Below are positions 50,860 through 63,456 of a stretch of 64,000 nucleotides of DNA, one piece after another. Within the stretch, counting starts at the first letter, position 1. Each line of letters begins with the position of its first letter. The DNA is from Panax quinquefolius (taxonomy: Eukaryota > Streptophyta > Magnoliopsida > Apiales > Araliaceae): NCBI GenBank assembly GCA_020205615.1, contig CM035161.1:992001-1056000 (forward strand). The letters run 5' to 3'. The position numbers and the translations under genes were made by a program. The notes beneath the pieces are model-generated. The model did not search any database. It saw nothing but the letters and a program-made list of their open reading frames with translations, and had not been told where the DNA came from.

Positions 50860-52430
50860 TTGGCTAAGGATATTCGTGTTTTTCAATTACTGGTCATGAT
50901 TATCTTAGAATAATCGATTGGTCATAATCATACCAAGTCTATCAATGCACTACTACCGAAAGATGACTTTTACCACATCCATGAATTAATATTTCATTCT
51001 TTGAGACTCACCAATAATTAATCCATATCATCGAATCATCCTCGCACTACTGAGCCAAGGATATTCATTAGTATCACGACCACAAATTATCCACGACCTA
51101 CTACCAAAGATAATTGTGTTTTCAATTACTGAGCTTATGATTATACCGAACAATCCTCAGTCATAATCATACCAAGTCCATCTATGCAATGTAGTAAGCC
51201 ACGAGATGACTTTGAACGCATCCATGAATTAATATTTCATTCTTTGAGACTCAAATTTCAATAATTAATCCACATCATCCAATCATCCCCGCACTACGTG
51301 CCAAGGATATTCATTAGTATCACGACCACAAATTATCCATGCTACTACTACGAAAGATAATTGTGTTTTCAATTACTGATTATGATTATGCCGAACAATC
51401 CAGTCATAATCATACCAAGTCCATCTATGCACGTAAAGCCATTGTATTTACTGACTTTGAACACATCCATGAATTAATATTTCATTCACGAGACTCACCG
51501 ATAATTAATCCACAACGATCGAATCATCCCCGCACTACGTGCCAAGGATATTCATTAAGATCACGACCACAAATTATCCATGCACTACGGCGAAAAGATA
51601 ATTGTGTTTTCAATTACTGATTATGATTATACTTGAATGATCCTGGTCATAATCATACCAAGTCCATCTATGCACGTAAACCATGCTGATGACTTTGAAC
51701 ACATCCATGAATTAATATTTCATTCTTTGAGACTCACTCAATAATTAATCCACATCGTCGAATCATCCTCGCACTACAAAAGCTAAGGATATTCATCAAG
51801 ATCACGACCACAAATTATCCACGCACTTCTGGCAAAGATAATTGTGTTTTAATTACTGAGTTATGATTATCTTAATAATCACGGTCATAATCATACCAAG
51901 TCCATCTATGCACGTAAGCCACGTATGACTTTGAACACATCCATGAATTAATATTTCATTATTTGAGACTCATTTCGATAATTAATCCACATCATCGAAT
52001 CATCCACGCACTACAAAGGTGGGATATTCATCGGATTATCACGATCACAAATTATCCATACACTACGGCCAAAGATAATTGTGTTTTTTCAATTACTGAT
52101 TATGATTATCTACCTAAACAATCCTGGTCATAATCATACCAAGTCCATCTATGCACGTAAGCCCGACGATGACTTTGAACACATCCATGAATTAATATTT
52201 CATTCTTGAGACTCACCAATAATTAATCCACATCGTCGAATCATCCCCGCACTCACAAAAGCAAGGATATTCATCAAGATTATCGACCACAAATTATCCA
52301 TGCACTACTGGCCAAAGATAATTGTGTTTTCAATTACTGTTATGATTATCTTAAGACAATCCTCAATCATAATCATACCAAGTCCATCTATGCTTCTACA
52401 GCCACGATGACTTTAAAAAAATATAAACAT
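50860..52430 (-). repeat. ~240-bp tandem array in A2, six to seven units
   Basis: Same unit as in A1 (24935-25930), reversed. Units are marked by CCAAGTCCATCTATGCA at 51175, 51416, 51658, 51897, 52139 and 52379, plus a variant at 50934. A1 has four units, so array length varies between copies. Confidence 0.88.
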
Positions 52431-52911
52431 GAGGATAATGATATAAAGAATCAATCAAATAAGATAAAGGATAAATATTAAACATTTATAATATAATTTA
52501 TCCGAGATTCAAGAATATCCCCATGTTATCAATCACTTAATAATCTAATAATCTAATATCATTAATATTATACCAATATTTTAATCACTTTAAATTTATA
52601 AATAATTTATCTCAATTGTTTACGCTTTTACCATATAATGCATTTAATCATTCAAAATGCCATACTCATAAGATATCATTACCAATTATCAAATCCTCAA
52701 AAATATGCATATACTCTATATAGGATTCTCTAGCCATAAAATCCTATTTTCAACTTTGTTATTTCACATAACATATTTAACTCGTATGTTCGTAATTAAA
52801 CTATTTTCATGAAAAATACCAAATCAGTCCCAAAAATATTTCTTTTCCGGGATTTAGCATAATATAGTCCCATGATGAAAATATATTTTCTCGAATTTTT
52901 AAAATTCATTT

Positions 52912-55322
52912 TGTGAGACCCCAGATTTTATTAATAAAGATTTAAATTTTTTCAAATAATTTTTTATATTATGGTGTGAATTTAAGATAATATTATAGTT
53001 GTAAGGTAGATTTATAAATTTTTGCAAAAGTATGCAAGTGGTTATATTATATTCGATTGGTCTGGGAATATTAGGTTTAGCATGGAATATTAAGCATAAC
53101 TACTCAATCATCGGTGGACCCCACAATGTAATTATTGTTTGATTGAGAAACGACAAAAATATTTTATTGAAATAACGGCGGAAGTTTTACCGTAGGTTAC
53201 TTGTTGAACTACTACTAGAAGTAAAAGTACGATGTCATTAATGGTTGCATAAGAAGACACCGGTATTGATTATTGATGCTTATGTAAGAAGTTACTCGCT
53301 TTGATTCCATTATCACGATTAATAATATGAATTATTATAATGATAATGGCGCTTTTGTTTTATTCAGTATTATTAACGTAATAAAATGTAAACATCTTTT
53401 ATATAAAATAGAATACTTTATTAAAGTTATTCTATAAATAGAATATATTATATTTTATTATGCATAGTGTTGCATAGTGTTTTGCGTAGTATTGCATAGT
53501 GTTTTGCATAGTAAAAAATGTTTTTATATAATAGAATATATTATATTTTATTTAAAGATTTTTCTTTAAATATGGACCGTCAGATTAAAGTAAATCAATA
53601 CGACTAGTTCATGGATTAGCTTATTATGCATTCCATTTTCCTATAAATAAAGCTCATTCCTTTATTATTTTCTTTACGAATTCATTGAAACTCTGTAGAG
53701 AGAAATTATAGAGAGAAGCTATAGAGAAAATTATAGAAAAGAAGAAGATATTCCTTACTTCACTACTTCTATATTCGGTTCTTTTTTAGGTGAGGTGTTA
53801 TTCTTTCTTCTTGAAGAGAACTTCATTATTCCATTCACTATTATTCCGTTGAATAACACAGTAAAAGTGGCATACCCTATACATAACTTGTATACGCTGG
53901 CATACCCTATACTTGGTGAAATCCTTATGTTATTCCATTCTTATTATTCATTGGAATAACTCAGTATATCGCTGATTTACCCTATACTTGGTGACATTCT
54001 TCTATTATTCTCATTGGAACATCCTGTCATGCATGTGTGTTTTACACTACCGGGTTCCGCTTTTATTATTCTGTTGGAACATCACTCGCTGTGTTTTTAC
54101 AGGACTGGTTCCGTCTTTATCATTCTCATTGGAATATCCTATCATGTGTTTTACACCGGATCTCGGTTCCATCTTTATTATTCTCGTTGAATATCCTCGC
54201 TTGCGGTGAATTTCACCGACTGGTTCCGTTATTATTATTATGTTGGAATAACTGCATCTATGCAAGTACTGCATGCATGGTGATTTCTTTTGTTATTCCA
54301 TTCTTTATTATACCCACTTGGTTAAAACTTTGACTTATACTCCATGAAATTAGTAGAATATCCTTGATATTTCATGCGCTTCATCCAGAGATCTTTTCAT
54401 GGAAATATTCTTCCTCGATCATTCTTGAATTTTACTCTACTGAAAACAAGATTCGTGTTGACAATTTGACGTTAATAATTCATGGATTAAATAATTCTTG
54501 AACTTGTTTTATTGAATTATTATGTCATTGTCATCATCCTCATGTTATATTATGTTATCTTTTGGCTTACGTGCATAGATGAACTTAGTATGATTATGAC
54601 GAGGATCATTCGGTATAATCATGACTTGATATAAATGATGTGACTAAAGTCCCTCAAAGTGGCAGAATGCAGTGATGGATAGTTTTTGGTATGATTATGA
54701 CCAGGGGTGATTCGGTATAGTCATGACCATTGATAATTTGATGAAAATCCTTGATCGTGGTACAGGGATGATTAGATGTGGTGGTTTATTTATTAAAACT
54801 CGAGTCTCAAATGATAAAATTGATGAAAACCTTTTAAAACCTAAAAGATAGTAGTACTTTATTCTCTACTTGATTTTTTAATGGATCACGTATTCCTACC
54901 GCAGCTTAAACCGGTTGTCTATTGTATTTTATCGGGCTTAACATCAAGTTGAGGCTAATGATAATTTATTCTCGCATTATCTTAGTCATAATATTTCTTC
55001 TTGGGCTAGTTGAGCTCACCTTTCTTTCACCGTTTCTCTTGAAATGAGAACATAAATGAGACGAGCCGGGGAACTAGAGTAATGGTCCAGGATATCATTA
55101 GTAGTCCTCACTATTCTCGTGAAATAAATGTGATAATAGTTGTAATGAGGACTCCTTTTGAAGTTTGTATAATATCTAGTAGATAATATTTGTATTCAAA
55201 CTCACGCTTTATGTCGTATTGCATAACGGTTATATTAGTAAGTTGTATTTGAATTTATGTACCATGTGGTAAGTGGCGACCAAGATGGGTGTTAGACGAT
55301 ACCTATTTTTGGGGGCGTCATA
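52912..55322 (+). repeat. 5' LTR of A3 (2.4 kb)
   Basis: TGTGAGACCCCAG start, GGGGGCGTCATA end. GCATAGT cluster 53461-53515, TATAAATA 53642-53649, ~68-bp array 54000-54240. Confidence 0.9.
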
Positions 55323-55511
55323 GTTGGTATCGTAGCTTAGGATATGATCCCCTGCTAAGATGCTTAGATAAGAACTAGGAGGGGAGAGATTTTGAATTTC
55401 TTCGCTAGTATTTACCTACCTAAGTTTATTTGGTATTTGATTGGTCAAATTGAGTATAGTGATAATATGTTGTATGTCAATTAACCCTTATTTTGTGGCG
55501 TTGTTTGAAAT

Positions 55512-57420
55512 GGCATCCTAGAGAATGTTGAGAATAAAGAATGGAGCATGAGAGATCTGCTGATTCTCCATGATCAATAATCGTGACAATGTACAACAAG
55601 ATGGCGATAATCCTCCGTAAATAACAACACCGATCAATCGACTAACGACGAATGACGCTTAAAAGGTTTTTAGAATTCATGCAACATCAAAGTGAAAGAG
55701 ACTCCTCTGCTCAAAACGTAGGTGGAAACACGGAAAACTCTCTGCGGTCACCGCTAAACAATTCAAGGAGTTGGGACCACTTGAGTTTAAGGGAGAGCAA
55801 AACCACTTCAAAGCTAAGCATGGATTAAGCAGATTACCAAGATATTTGATGTCTTGATGATCTTCCGAGAGCAAAAGGTTCCTTTTTGCCGCTTTTATGT
55901 TGGCGCGAGAGCGAGACATCGGTGGGAATTCCAGTAAACGACTCAACTCAACAGATCAAGATATCTTGGGAGAAGTTCCAGAGTCGTTCAACGACAAATA
56001 CTTTCTGAAAGTATTCGCCATATGAAGGAGGTGGAGTTTATCAAGTTGGAACAAAACAATACGATCGTGTCGCAATACGAGGGCAAAATTTGCGAGTTAT
56101 CACGATTTAAGTCCCCACTTGGTGGATAATGAAGAGAAATGGCGCGAATGTTTTTAAGAGGTTTGAAGCGAGATATCGTCAACATCTTATTTCTCATAAA
56201 CCGTGTTTTATTCAGATGTTGTAAATAGGGCTCATTAGTGGAGCGCGATAACGAGTCAACGAACTAAAAGAGAAAAGCAAATTTCAAGAAATTATAATAC
56301 CAACGAGTAGTCATCAAGTGGTGACAACAAGCGTGGAGGGAATCAACAAAGCGATATGGTAACCACTTGGTGGTAATCGTGGCCAAAACAATAAGAATGG
56401 ACATTTCAAGAAAAGGAGATTCAACAATGATGGAAAGACGTCAAGACAAAGACTCGTTGTTGTCAAGGAGAGAAGGACCACCTATTATATGCTTCAAATG
56501 CGAGGAGAGGGACACATCACCGAATCGCCCACGCCATCCAAAGCATGTTATAATTGTGGAAAGAGAAGGCCACTTAGCTCGATTTTTGTCGCTTATCAAG
56601 ACGAATTCAACTAGGATGGAGGCACCAAAGGTCATCCCTGCATAAAACAGAGCCAGAGTTTTAAGAGAGAGCGTTTTTTTTCTCGTGACGAGGAACCCAA
56701 TAAAATTATCACGTAAGTTAATCGTAAGCTCTTCATGAAGTCTATACCTTTATTAGATACCGGTTCTACCCATTCTTTTATCTCTCTTTAACTTATGTTC
56801 AACGCTTAAATTTGACTCAAGAAATTAGACTTTGATTTATCTATTGAAACTTCGTTGGGAGAAACCTTCGTTACTTCCAATCGCTTATTAATCTTGTTGT
56901 TTCAAATAAACACTTTCACGCTACTCTGTCGATCTTATCTCTTGAAAATACTTGCCTTTGAGGTAATTTTTTGAAAATAATTGATTAACTACTCATTATT
57001 CTTTTTGTAAGGTTGTTAGCTTTCATATTCATAACCAACTCAAGTATACTGAATTCAAAGTAACCAAACCCTAAAGTTAATCATCATTATATCGCCACAA
57101 GTAAAGAGCCCGATCCTTTCGTTGTTAACTTCCTTGTGTGGAATGCACCGCTTTACTTTTCAGAGGCGACATTCGGTGGATTGAAGATGGCAAGTTGATA
57201 GGTATCATTGTGAGGTGCCATCTGTGTTAAGGGATAAAAGTCACAATTGGTATTAATGTGACGTATTATCCAAGTCTTGACGACGAGTAATAGCTTTGAA
57301 TGATATTTCTATCATTAATAAATTTCTTGACGTATTCTTGAAGATTTCCTAGCCTACCCTAGAGCGTGAAATCGAATTTTGTATTGACCCCAAAGATAAA
57401 AACCCAATTCTTAAACCTCA
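55512..57420 (+). pseudogene. gag-protease remnant of A3
   Basis: Parallel to A1: gag start at ATG ~55512 (MASxENVENK-like), gag core at 56020-56065, zinc knuckle segment 56545-56590 (CYNCGKREGHLARF-like with a frame shift), protease remnant 56735-56800, RT start (EREIEFCIDPKDKNPILKP) at 57363-57420. Then pol homology stops at the same place as in A1. Confidence 0.78.
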
Positions 57421-57434
57421 AATATTTCTTCAAC

Positions 57435-58620
57435 TAAAATGAATAGCTTTACGTGGTTTATGATAAAAGTCATAATAAAAGCATTGGACTAATGAAAACC
57501 ATGGGTATATGTAGTATTAGTAAGTGTTATGATGAGTTATGTTGGTTATTATGTGAAAATATGAAAGTTTCTTAGAAATCACAAAGAGTTGAAAATCAGA
57601 TTTTGGTGAAAACGTAATATGAAATTCAATTAACCATATCTCCTATTATATTTTGAATTTTTGAGTGTGGTCAAGTCCTAGAGTTAGATCTATGAGTTAC
57701 CTAACTAATCCAAGTGGAATTACTGGAAAAGGTGTTGTAGATTTTTGTGTGGACTGATTTTAGCAAAGGAGTGCAAAGCTGCAAAAAACCAAAAAGCTCT
57801 GCTGCCATGATTTTAGAGGGGCTGTTTCGGCCACTTAAATTATGAGAAAAATTCTGGGTTTTGGGACATGAAAGTATATGGTATAAAGTACCTCCTGTCC
57901 AAAAATGAGCTCATTCTCGACTTAAAATGAGCAAGTTATGACTATTTCAATATTTAGATTTTTCCGATTTAAAAAACGCTATAACCTGAGTTCTATAAAT
58001 CTGGCGACCATGAAATTTAAACCGAAGCTCACGATAACATGTAAGGTCCCGCCAAGATTTGGGAATTTTGGAGTTAAACTTGAGGTAGCTAATTTCTTAA
58101 GGAATTAATTAGAAATTGATTTTGAAAAATAGTAAATGAATTTTAAAATTCGAGAAAAAATATATTTTCATCATGGGACTATATTATGCTAAATCCCAGA
58201 AAAGAAATATTTTTGGGACTGATTTGGTATTTTCATGAAAATAGTTTAGTTACTGAACATATGAGTTAAATATGTTATGTGAAGTAATAAAGTTGAAAAT
58301 AGGATTTTATGGCCAGAATCCTATATGTAGTATATGCATATTTTTGATGAGGATTTGATAATTGGTGATGATATTTTATGAGTATGACATTTTGAATGAT
58401 TAAATGCATTATATGGTAAAGCATAAACAATTAAGATAAATTGTTTATAAATTTAAGTGATTAAAATATTGTTATAATATTAATGATATTAGATTATGAG
58501 ATTATTAAGTGATTGAAAACATGGGGATATTCTTGAATCTCGGATAAATTATATTATAAATGTTTAATATTTATCCTTTATCTCATTTGATTGATTCTTT
58601 ATACCATTATCCTCATTCTT
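57435..58620 (+). other. Non-coding section replacing pol in A3
   Basis: Collinear with A1 23740-24930; no open frame. Small differences only. Confidence 0.7.
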
Positions 58621-58689
58621 ATATTATGTTGAAAGTCATCTGTGGTTCTGGAAGTGCATAGATGGACTTGGTATGATTATGACCAGGAT

Positions 58690-59190
58690 TGTTGTTCTAA
58701 GATAATCATAACTGTAATTGAATACACAATTATCTTTGGGCCGTAGTGTATGGATAATTTAGGTCGCGGATACTAATAATGAATACACAATTATCTTTCT
58801 AGTTAGTAGTGCATGGATAATTTATTGGTCGTAATACTAATGAATACACAATTATCTTTTGGCCGTAGTGCATGGATAATTTGTGGTCGCGGATACTAAT
58901 GAATACACAATTATCTTTAGTCCGTAGTGTAATGGATAATTTGGTGGTCGTGATACTAATGAATACACGATTATCTTTGTCAGTAGTGCATGGATAATTT
59001 GTGGTCGTGATACTAATGAATACACGATTATCTTCGTCAGTAAGGTATGGATAATTGTGGTCGGATATCTTAATGAATACACAATTATCTTTGGTAGTAG
59101 TATGGATAATTTGTGGTCGTGATACTAATGAATACCACGATTATCTCGTGGTAGTAGTGCATGGATAATTCAATTAGTCGTGATACTTAA
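58690..59190 (+). repeat. ~59-bp tandem array in A3
   Basis: About eight units of TACTAATGAATACACAATTA - TCTTTGG-CCGTAGTGCATGG - ATAATTTGTGGTCG (three segments of one unit). The unit is one part of the ~236-bp unit of A1/A2, expanded separately in this copy. Confidence 0.9.
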
Positions 59191-59643
59191 TGAATATCCT
59201 CGGCCTGTAGTGCGGGGATGATTCGATGATATGGATTAATTATTGAAATGAGTCTCAAAGAATGAAATATTAATTCATGGATGTGGTAAAAAGTCATCTT
59301 TCAGTAGTGCATTGATAGACTTGGTATGATTATGACTAAGGATTATTCAGATATAATCACGATCAGAATTGACAACACAAATATCCTCGCCGAGAAGGTA
59401 CATGGATAATTCGTGGTCGCGATACTATTAAGTCGAGTCTCAAAGATTATTAGTTTACTGATTGTATATCTTTTGTACGTAGTCAGGTCAAAGATGAATT
59501 GTTAATGAATAGCTTTGGCGAGATTTCAGCAAGATGAATTTAATATTTTTAAACGATAAAGGTATTCAAGGTATCCTCATCTCTTTATCATACCAAGTAT
59601 TTAATTCTAATTTCGGTGGCTTAAATTCCATAAGGAGGGAGAT

Positions 59644-61264
59644 TGTGAGACCTCAGATTTTTATTAATAAAGATTTAAATTTTTCAAATAATTTTTTATA
59701 TTATGGTGTGAATTTAAGATAATATTATAGTTGTGGGGTAGTATTTATAAATTTTGCAAAGTATGCAAGTGGTTATATTATATTCGATTGGTGGAATATT
59801 AGGTTTAGCAGGAATATTCAGATAACTACCAATCGTTGGTGGACCCCATAATGTAATTATTGCCGGATTGAGAAAACGACAAAATATTTTATTGAAATAA
59901 CTATGGAAGTTTTACCGTAGTAGTTCTTTGTTGAACTACTCTCAAGAAAAGTACGATGTCACGCGTGGTTGCATAAGTAGCTTACCAGTATTGATTATCA
60001 TGCTTATATGAGAAGTTACTCGGTTTGATTCCATTATCACGATTAATAATATGAATTATTATAATGATAATGACGTTTTGTTTTATTCAGTATTATTAAC
60101 GTAATAAAATGCGAAACATCTTTTATATAAAATAGAATACTTTATTAAAGTTATTACTATAAATAGAATATATTATATTTTATTATGAGTAGTTGCGTAG
60201 TGTTTTGCATAAGATTGCTTTGTTTGCATAGTAAAATGTTTTTATATAATAGAATATATTATATTTTATTTAAAAGATTTTCTTTAAATATGGACCGCCG
60301 ATTAAAGTAAATCAATCTGGACCGCTAAATGGATTAATTCTTATGCATTCCATTTTCCTATAAATAGAAGCTCATTCCTTTATTATTTTCTTTACTTAAT
60401 TCATTGAAACTACAGAGAGAGAAATTATGAGAGAAGCTATAGAGAAAATTATGAAGAGAAGAAGAGTATTCGCTACTTCACTACTTCTATATTAGGTTCT
60501 TTTACTGTAAGGGTGTTATTCTTTCTTCTTGAAGAGAACTTCATTATTCCATTCACTATTATTCTTGCTTGGAATAACTGTAAAAGTGGCATACCATACA
60601 TAACTTTGTATACGCCAGATACCCTATATACTTGGTGAAATCCTTATGTTATTCCATTGCTTATTATTCCATTGGAATAACTCAGTATCTGGCGCTTTAC
60701 CCTATACTTGGTGACATTCTTCATTATTCTCATTTGGAACATCACATGCGTGTTTTACACGGACCGGTTCCGCTTTTTTATTATTCTCGTGGAACATCCC
60801 ATCTGCTGTGTTTTACACCTACACGGTTCCGCGTTTTTATCATTCTGCTTGGAATATCCTATCTGTGTGTTTTACACCGGATCGGGTTCCATCTTTATTA
60901 TTCTGGGAATATCCCGCTTGGTGTGAATTTCACCCGACCTCGGTTCCGTTATTATTATTATGTTGGAATAACTTTGTCTACATCAAGACAATCTGCGTGC
61001 ATGGTGATTTCTTTTGTTATTCCATTCTTTATTATACCCAAATAAGTTAAAACTTTGACTTCTATACTCCATGAAATTAGTAGAATATCCTTGATATTTG
61101 CGTTTCATCCAAAGATCTTTTCATGGAAATATTCTTCCGATCATTCTTGAATTTTACTCACTGCAACAAAGATCGTGTTGACAATTTGGACGTTAATAAT
61201 TCATGGATTAAATAATTCTTGAACTTGTTTTATTGAATTATTATGTCATTGTCATCATCCTCAT
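59644..61264 (+). repeat. 3' LTR of A3, clean part
   Basis: TGTGAGACCTCAG start after the purine tract AAGGAGGGAGA. TATAAATA at 60359-60366, ~68-bp array at 60715-60970. It follows the 5' LTR to TCATGTTATATTAT at ~61265 and then becomes mosaic. Confidence 0.88.
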
Positions 61265-61855
61265 GTTATATTATAAATATTAAACATTTATAATATAATT
61301 TATCCAGTGATCAAGAATAATCCCGACATGATATAAATGATGTAATAATCTAATAATCTAATATGGATAGTTTTAATATTATACCAATATTTTAATCATT
61401 TCACAGTCGATAATTTATAAATAATTTATCTTAGATGTGTTTTTATTTATTAAATTCGAAGTCTCGTATAAAAAATTGATGAAAACATTTAAAACCTAAA
61501 ATAGTAGCCATTATTCTCTATTGATTTTTTTAATGGATCGATATCATTACCAATTATCAATTTTATCCCTTAAAAATATGCAATATACTTATTACGCATT
61601 ATATAGTCATTCTCTTTGGCTAGTAAAAGCTCAATATTTTCTTTCTTTGTTACTCTCACAAATGAGAACATATTTAACTCATATAATGGTCCGAGTAGGA
61701 TATCATTAAACTATTTTCATAGAAAAATACCAAATCAGTCCCAAAAATATTTCTTTCAAACTCACGGATTTATTGCATAATATATTAATAAGTGATTTGA
61801 ATATATTTTTCTCTATGAAGTTTTAAAATTCATTTACTATTTTTGGGCGCCATAA
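61265..61855. other. Interleaved mosaic of A3 LTR end and A2 internal sequence
   Basis: Short runs alternate between the family A LTR tail (as at 54552-55322) and the A2 internal section (as at 52445-52911), in order for both. No intact LTR end is present. Confidence 0.8.
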
Positions 61856-62781
61856 TTTCTAATTAATTCAATTTCTAATTAAATTAAGAAATTAGCCCTC
61901 AAGTTTAACTCCAAAATTCCCAAATCTTGGCAGGACCTTACACATGTTAACATGAGCTTCTAGTTTAAATTTCATGGTCATCGGAGTTATAGAACTCCGG
62001 TTATAGCATTTTTCGTCGAAAAACCTAAATATTGAAATAGTCATAACTTGCTCATTTTAAGTCAGAATGAGCTCATTTTTGGACAGGAGATACTTTATAC
62101 CATATACCTTCATGTCCCAAAAGGCCAGAATTTTCTCTCATAATTTAAGTGGCCGAAACAGCCCTTAAAGTTTCTGGGCAGTAGCATTTTGAAATTTACA
62201 GCTTTGGCCTCCTTTGCTAAAAATCAGTCCACACAAAAATCTACAATACCTTTTCCAGTAATTCCACTTGGATTAGTTAGGTAACTCATAGATCTAACTC
62301 TAGGACTTGACCACATTCAAAAATTCAAAATATAATAAGAGATATAGTCAATTGAATTTCATGTTACGCTTTTCACCAAAATCTGATTTTCAACTCTTTG
62401 TGATTTCTAAGAAACTTTCATGTTTTCACATACTAACCAACATAACTCATCATAAAACTTACTAATACCTCATATACCCATGATTTTCATTATTCCAATG
62501 CTTTTATTATGACTTTCATCATAAACCACGAAATCTGCTCATTTTAGTTGAAGAAATATTTGAGGGTTTAAGAAATGGGTTTTGATCTTTGGGTCAATAC
62601 AAAATTCGATTTCACGCTTGTAGGGTAGGCTAGGAAATTTTTAAGAATACGTCAAGAAATTTATTAATGATAGAAATATCATTCAAAACTACTACTCTTA
62701 TCCAAGACTTGGATAGTACGTTACATTGATACCAACCGTGACTTTCATCCCAACTTTGGATAAAGACGTCACAATGACACC

Positions 62782-63141
62782 TTATATAAATGTATAGTCA
62801 AAAATTGTTTTAGAAATTAGAATCTTTGGGAAGTGCTCAAGGAAACCTTCGTACATGGGAGGCCATGCTTGATAGATATCATATGGCCACAGAATTATCC
62901 TTGGTTTACCCAATAGACCCCAAAGAAAAATGAGAAGCTTACTATCATATTCTTCCCAATGGTGAGTCTTCTCTTGATTTATCACTATCTCCACTGTCTC
63001 AAATTGAGAATTATACTTCAAACAAACACCAAGATCATATAAGTAGTGCTCGTAAATATACTCAGCAAGTGGATGAGCACAACCCTGTCTTATGATGACA
63101 CGAGGTTGTATGTCATTAGACATCTTGTATGATAGTGGCAA
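62782..63141 (-). CDS. Orphan 119-aa frame in the gag position of A2
   Basis: The frame starts MPLSYKMSNDIQ; the second Met (MSNDIQPRVIIRQGCAHPLA) could also be the start. It continues with a hydrophobic, Tyr/Trp-rich stretch (LLIFLWGLLGKPRIILWPYD) and ends SKTIFDYTFI. I do not recognise it. It lies between the A2 leader (63300-63456, which matches the leader of A1) and the non-coding section shared with A1 and A3, that is, where the other copies have gag. It is unbroken, unlike every gag frame here. It may be a captured fragment of a host gene. Its last ~10 codons run into element sequence, so the true C-terminus is probably lost. Confidence 0.5.
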   Translation of the reverse strand: MPLSYKMSNDIQPRVIIRQGCAHPLAEYIYEHYLYDLGVCLKYNSQFETVEIVINQEKTHHWEEYDSKLLIFLWGLLGKPRIILWPYDIYQAWPPMYEGFLEHFPKILISKTIFDYTFI

Positions 63142-63456
63142 AACACTCTTTCAACGTTGGGTTCGCCTCACCCTAGTTGATTCACCAAATATAACTACTA
63201 AATGATGACCACTGCTACTATTCCATCACATTATTCATTTCTTCTAGCTACTACACTCTTATTACACAGAAAGGAATTGTGTAGCAAAAGGGTTAACTAA
63301 TATATCAAATATTATCCCTATACTCTAACCCACCATTTAAATAACAAATAAACTTAGGTAGGTCATACTAAATAAGGAATTCCTCGCTTTCTCCCTCCTA
63401 GTTCTTATCTCACATCTCACCGGGGATCATATCCCTAAGCTCGATACTACTTTAAC

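Larger units (their letters stand above)
52912..61855 (+). mobile_element. Family A element A3 inserted in A2
   Basis: 5' LTR 52912-55322, gag-protease remnant 55512-57420, pol-less section with a 60-bp array, purine tract, 3' LTR from 59644. The last ~600 bp of the 3' LTR (from ~61265) is not clean LTR sequence. A2 sequence is recognised on both sides (…TTTAAAATTCATT at 52910, AATTTCTAATTAATT near 61854), so A3 sits within A2. Confidence 0.85.
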
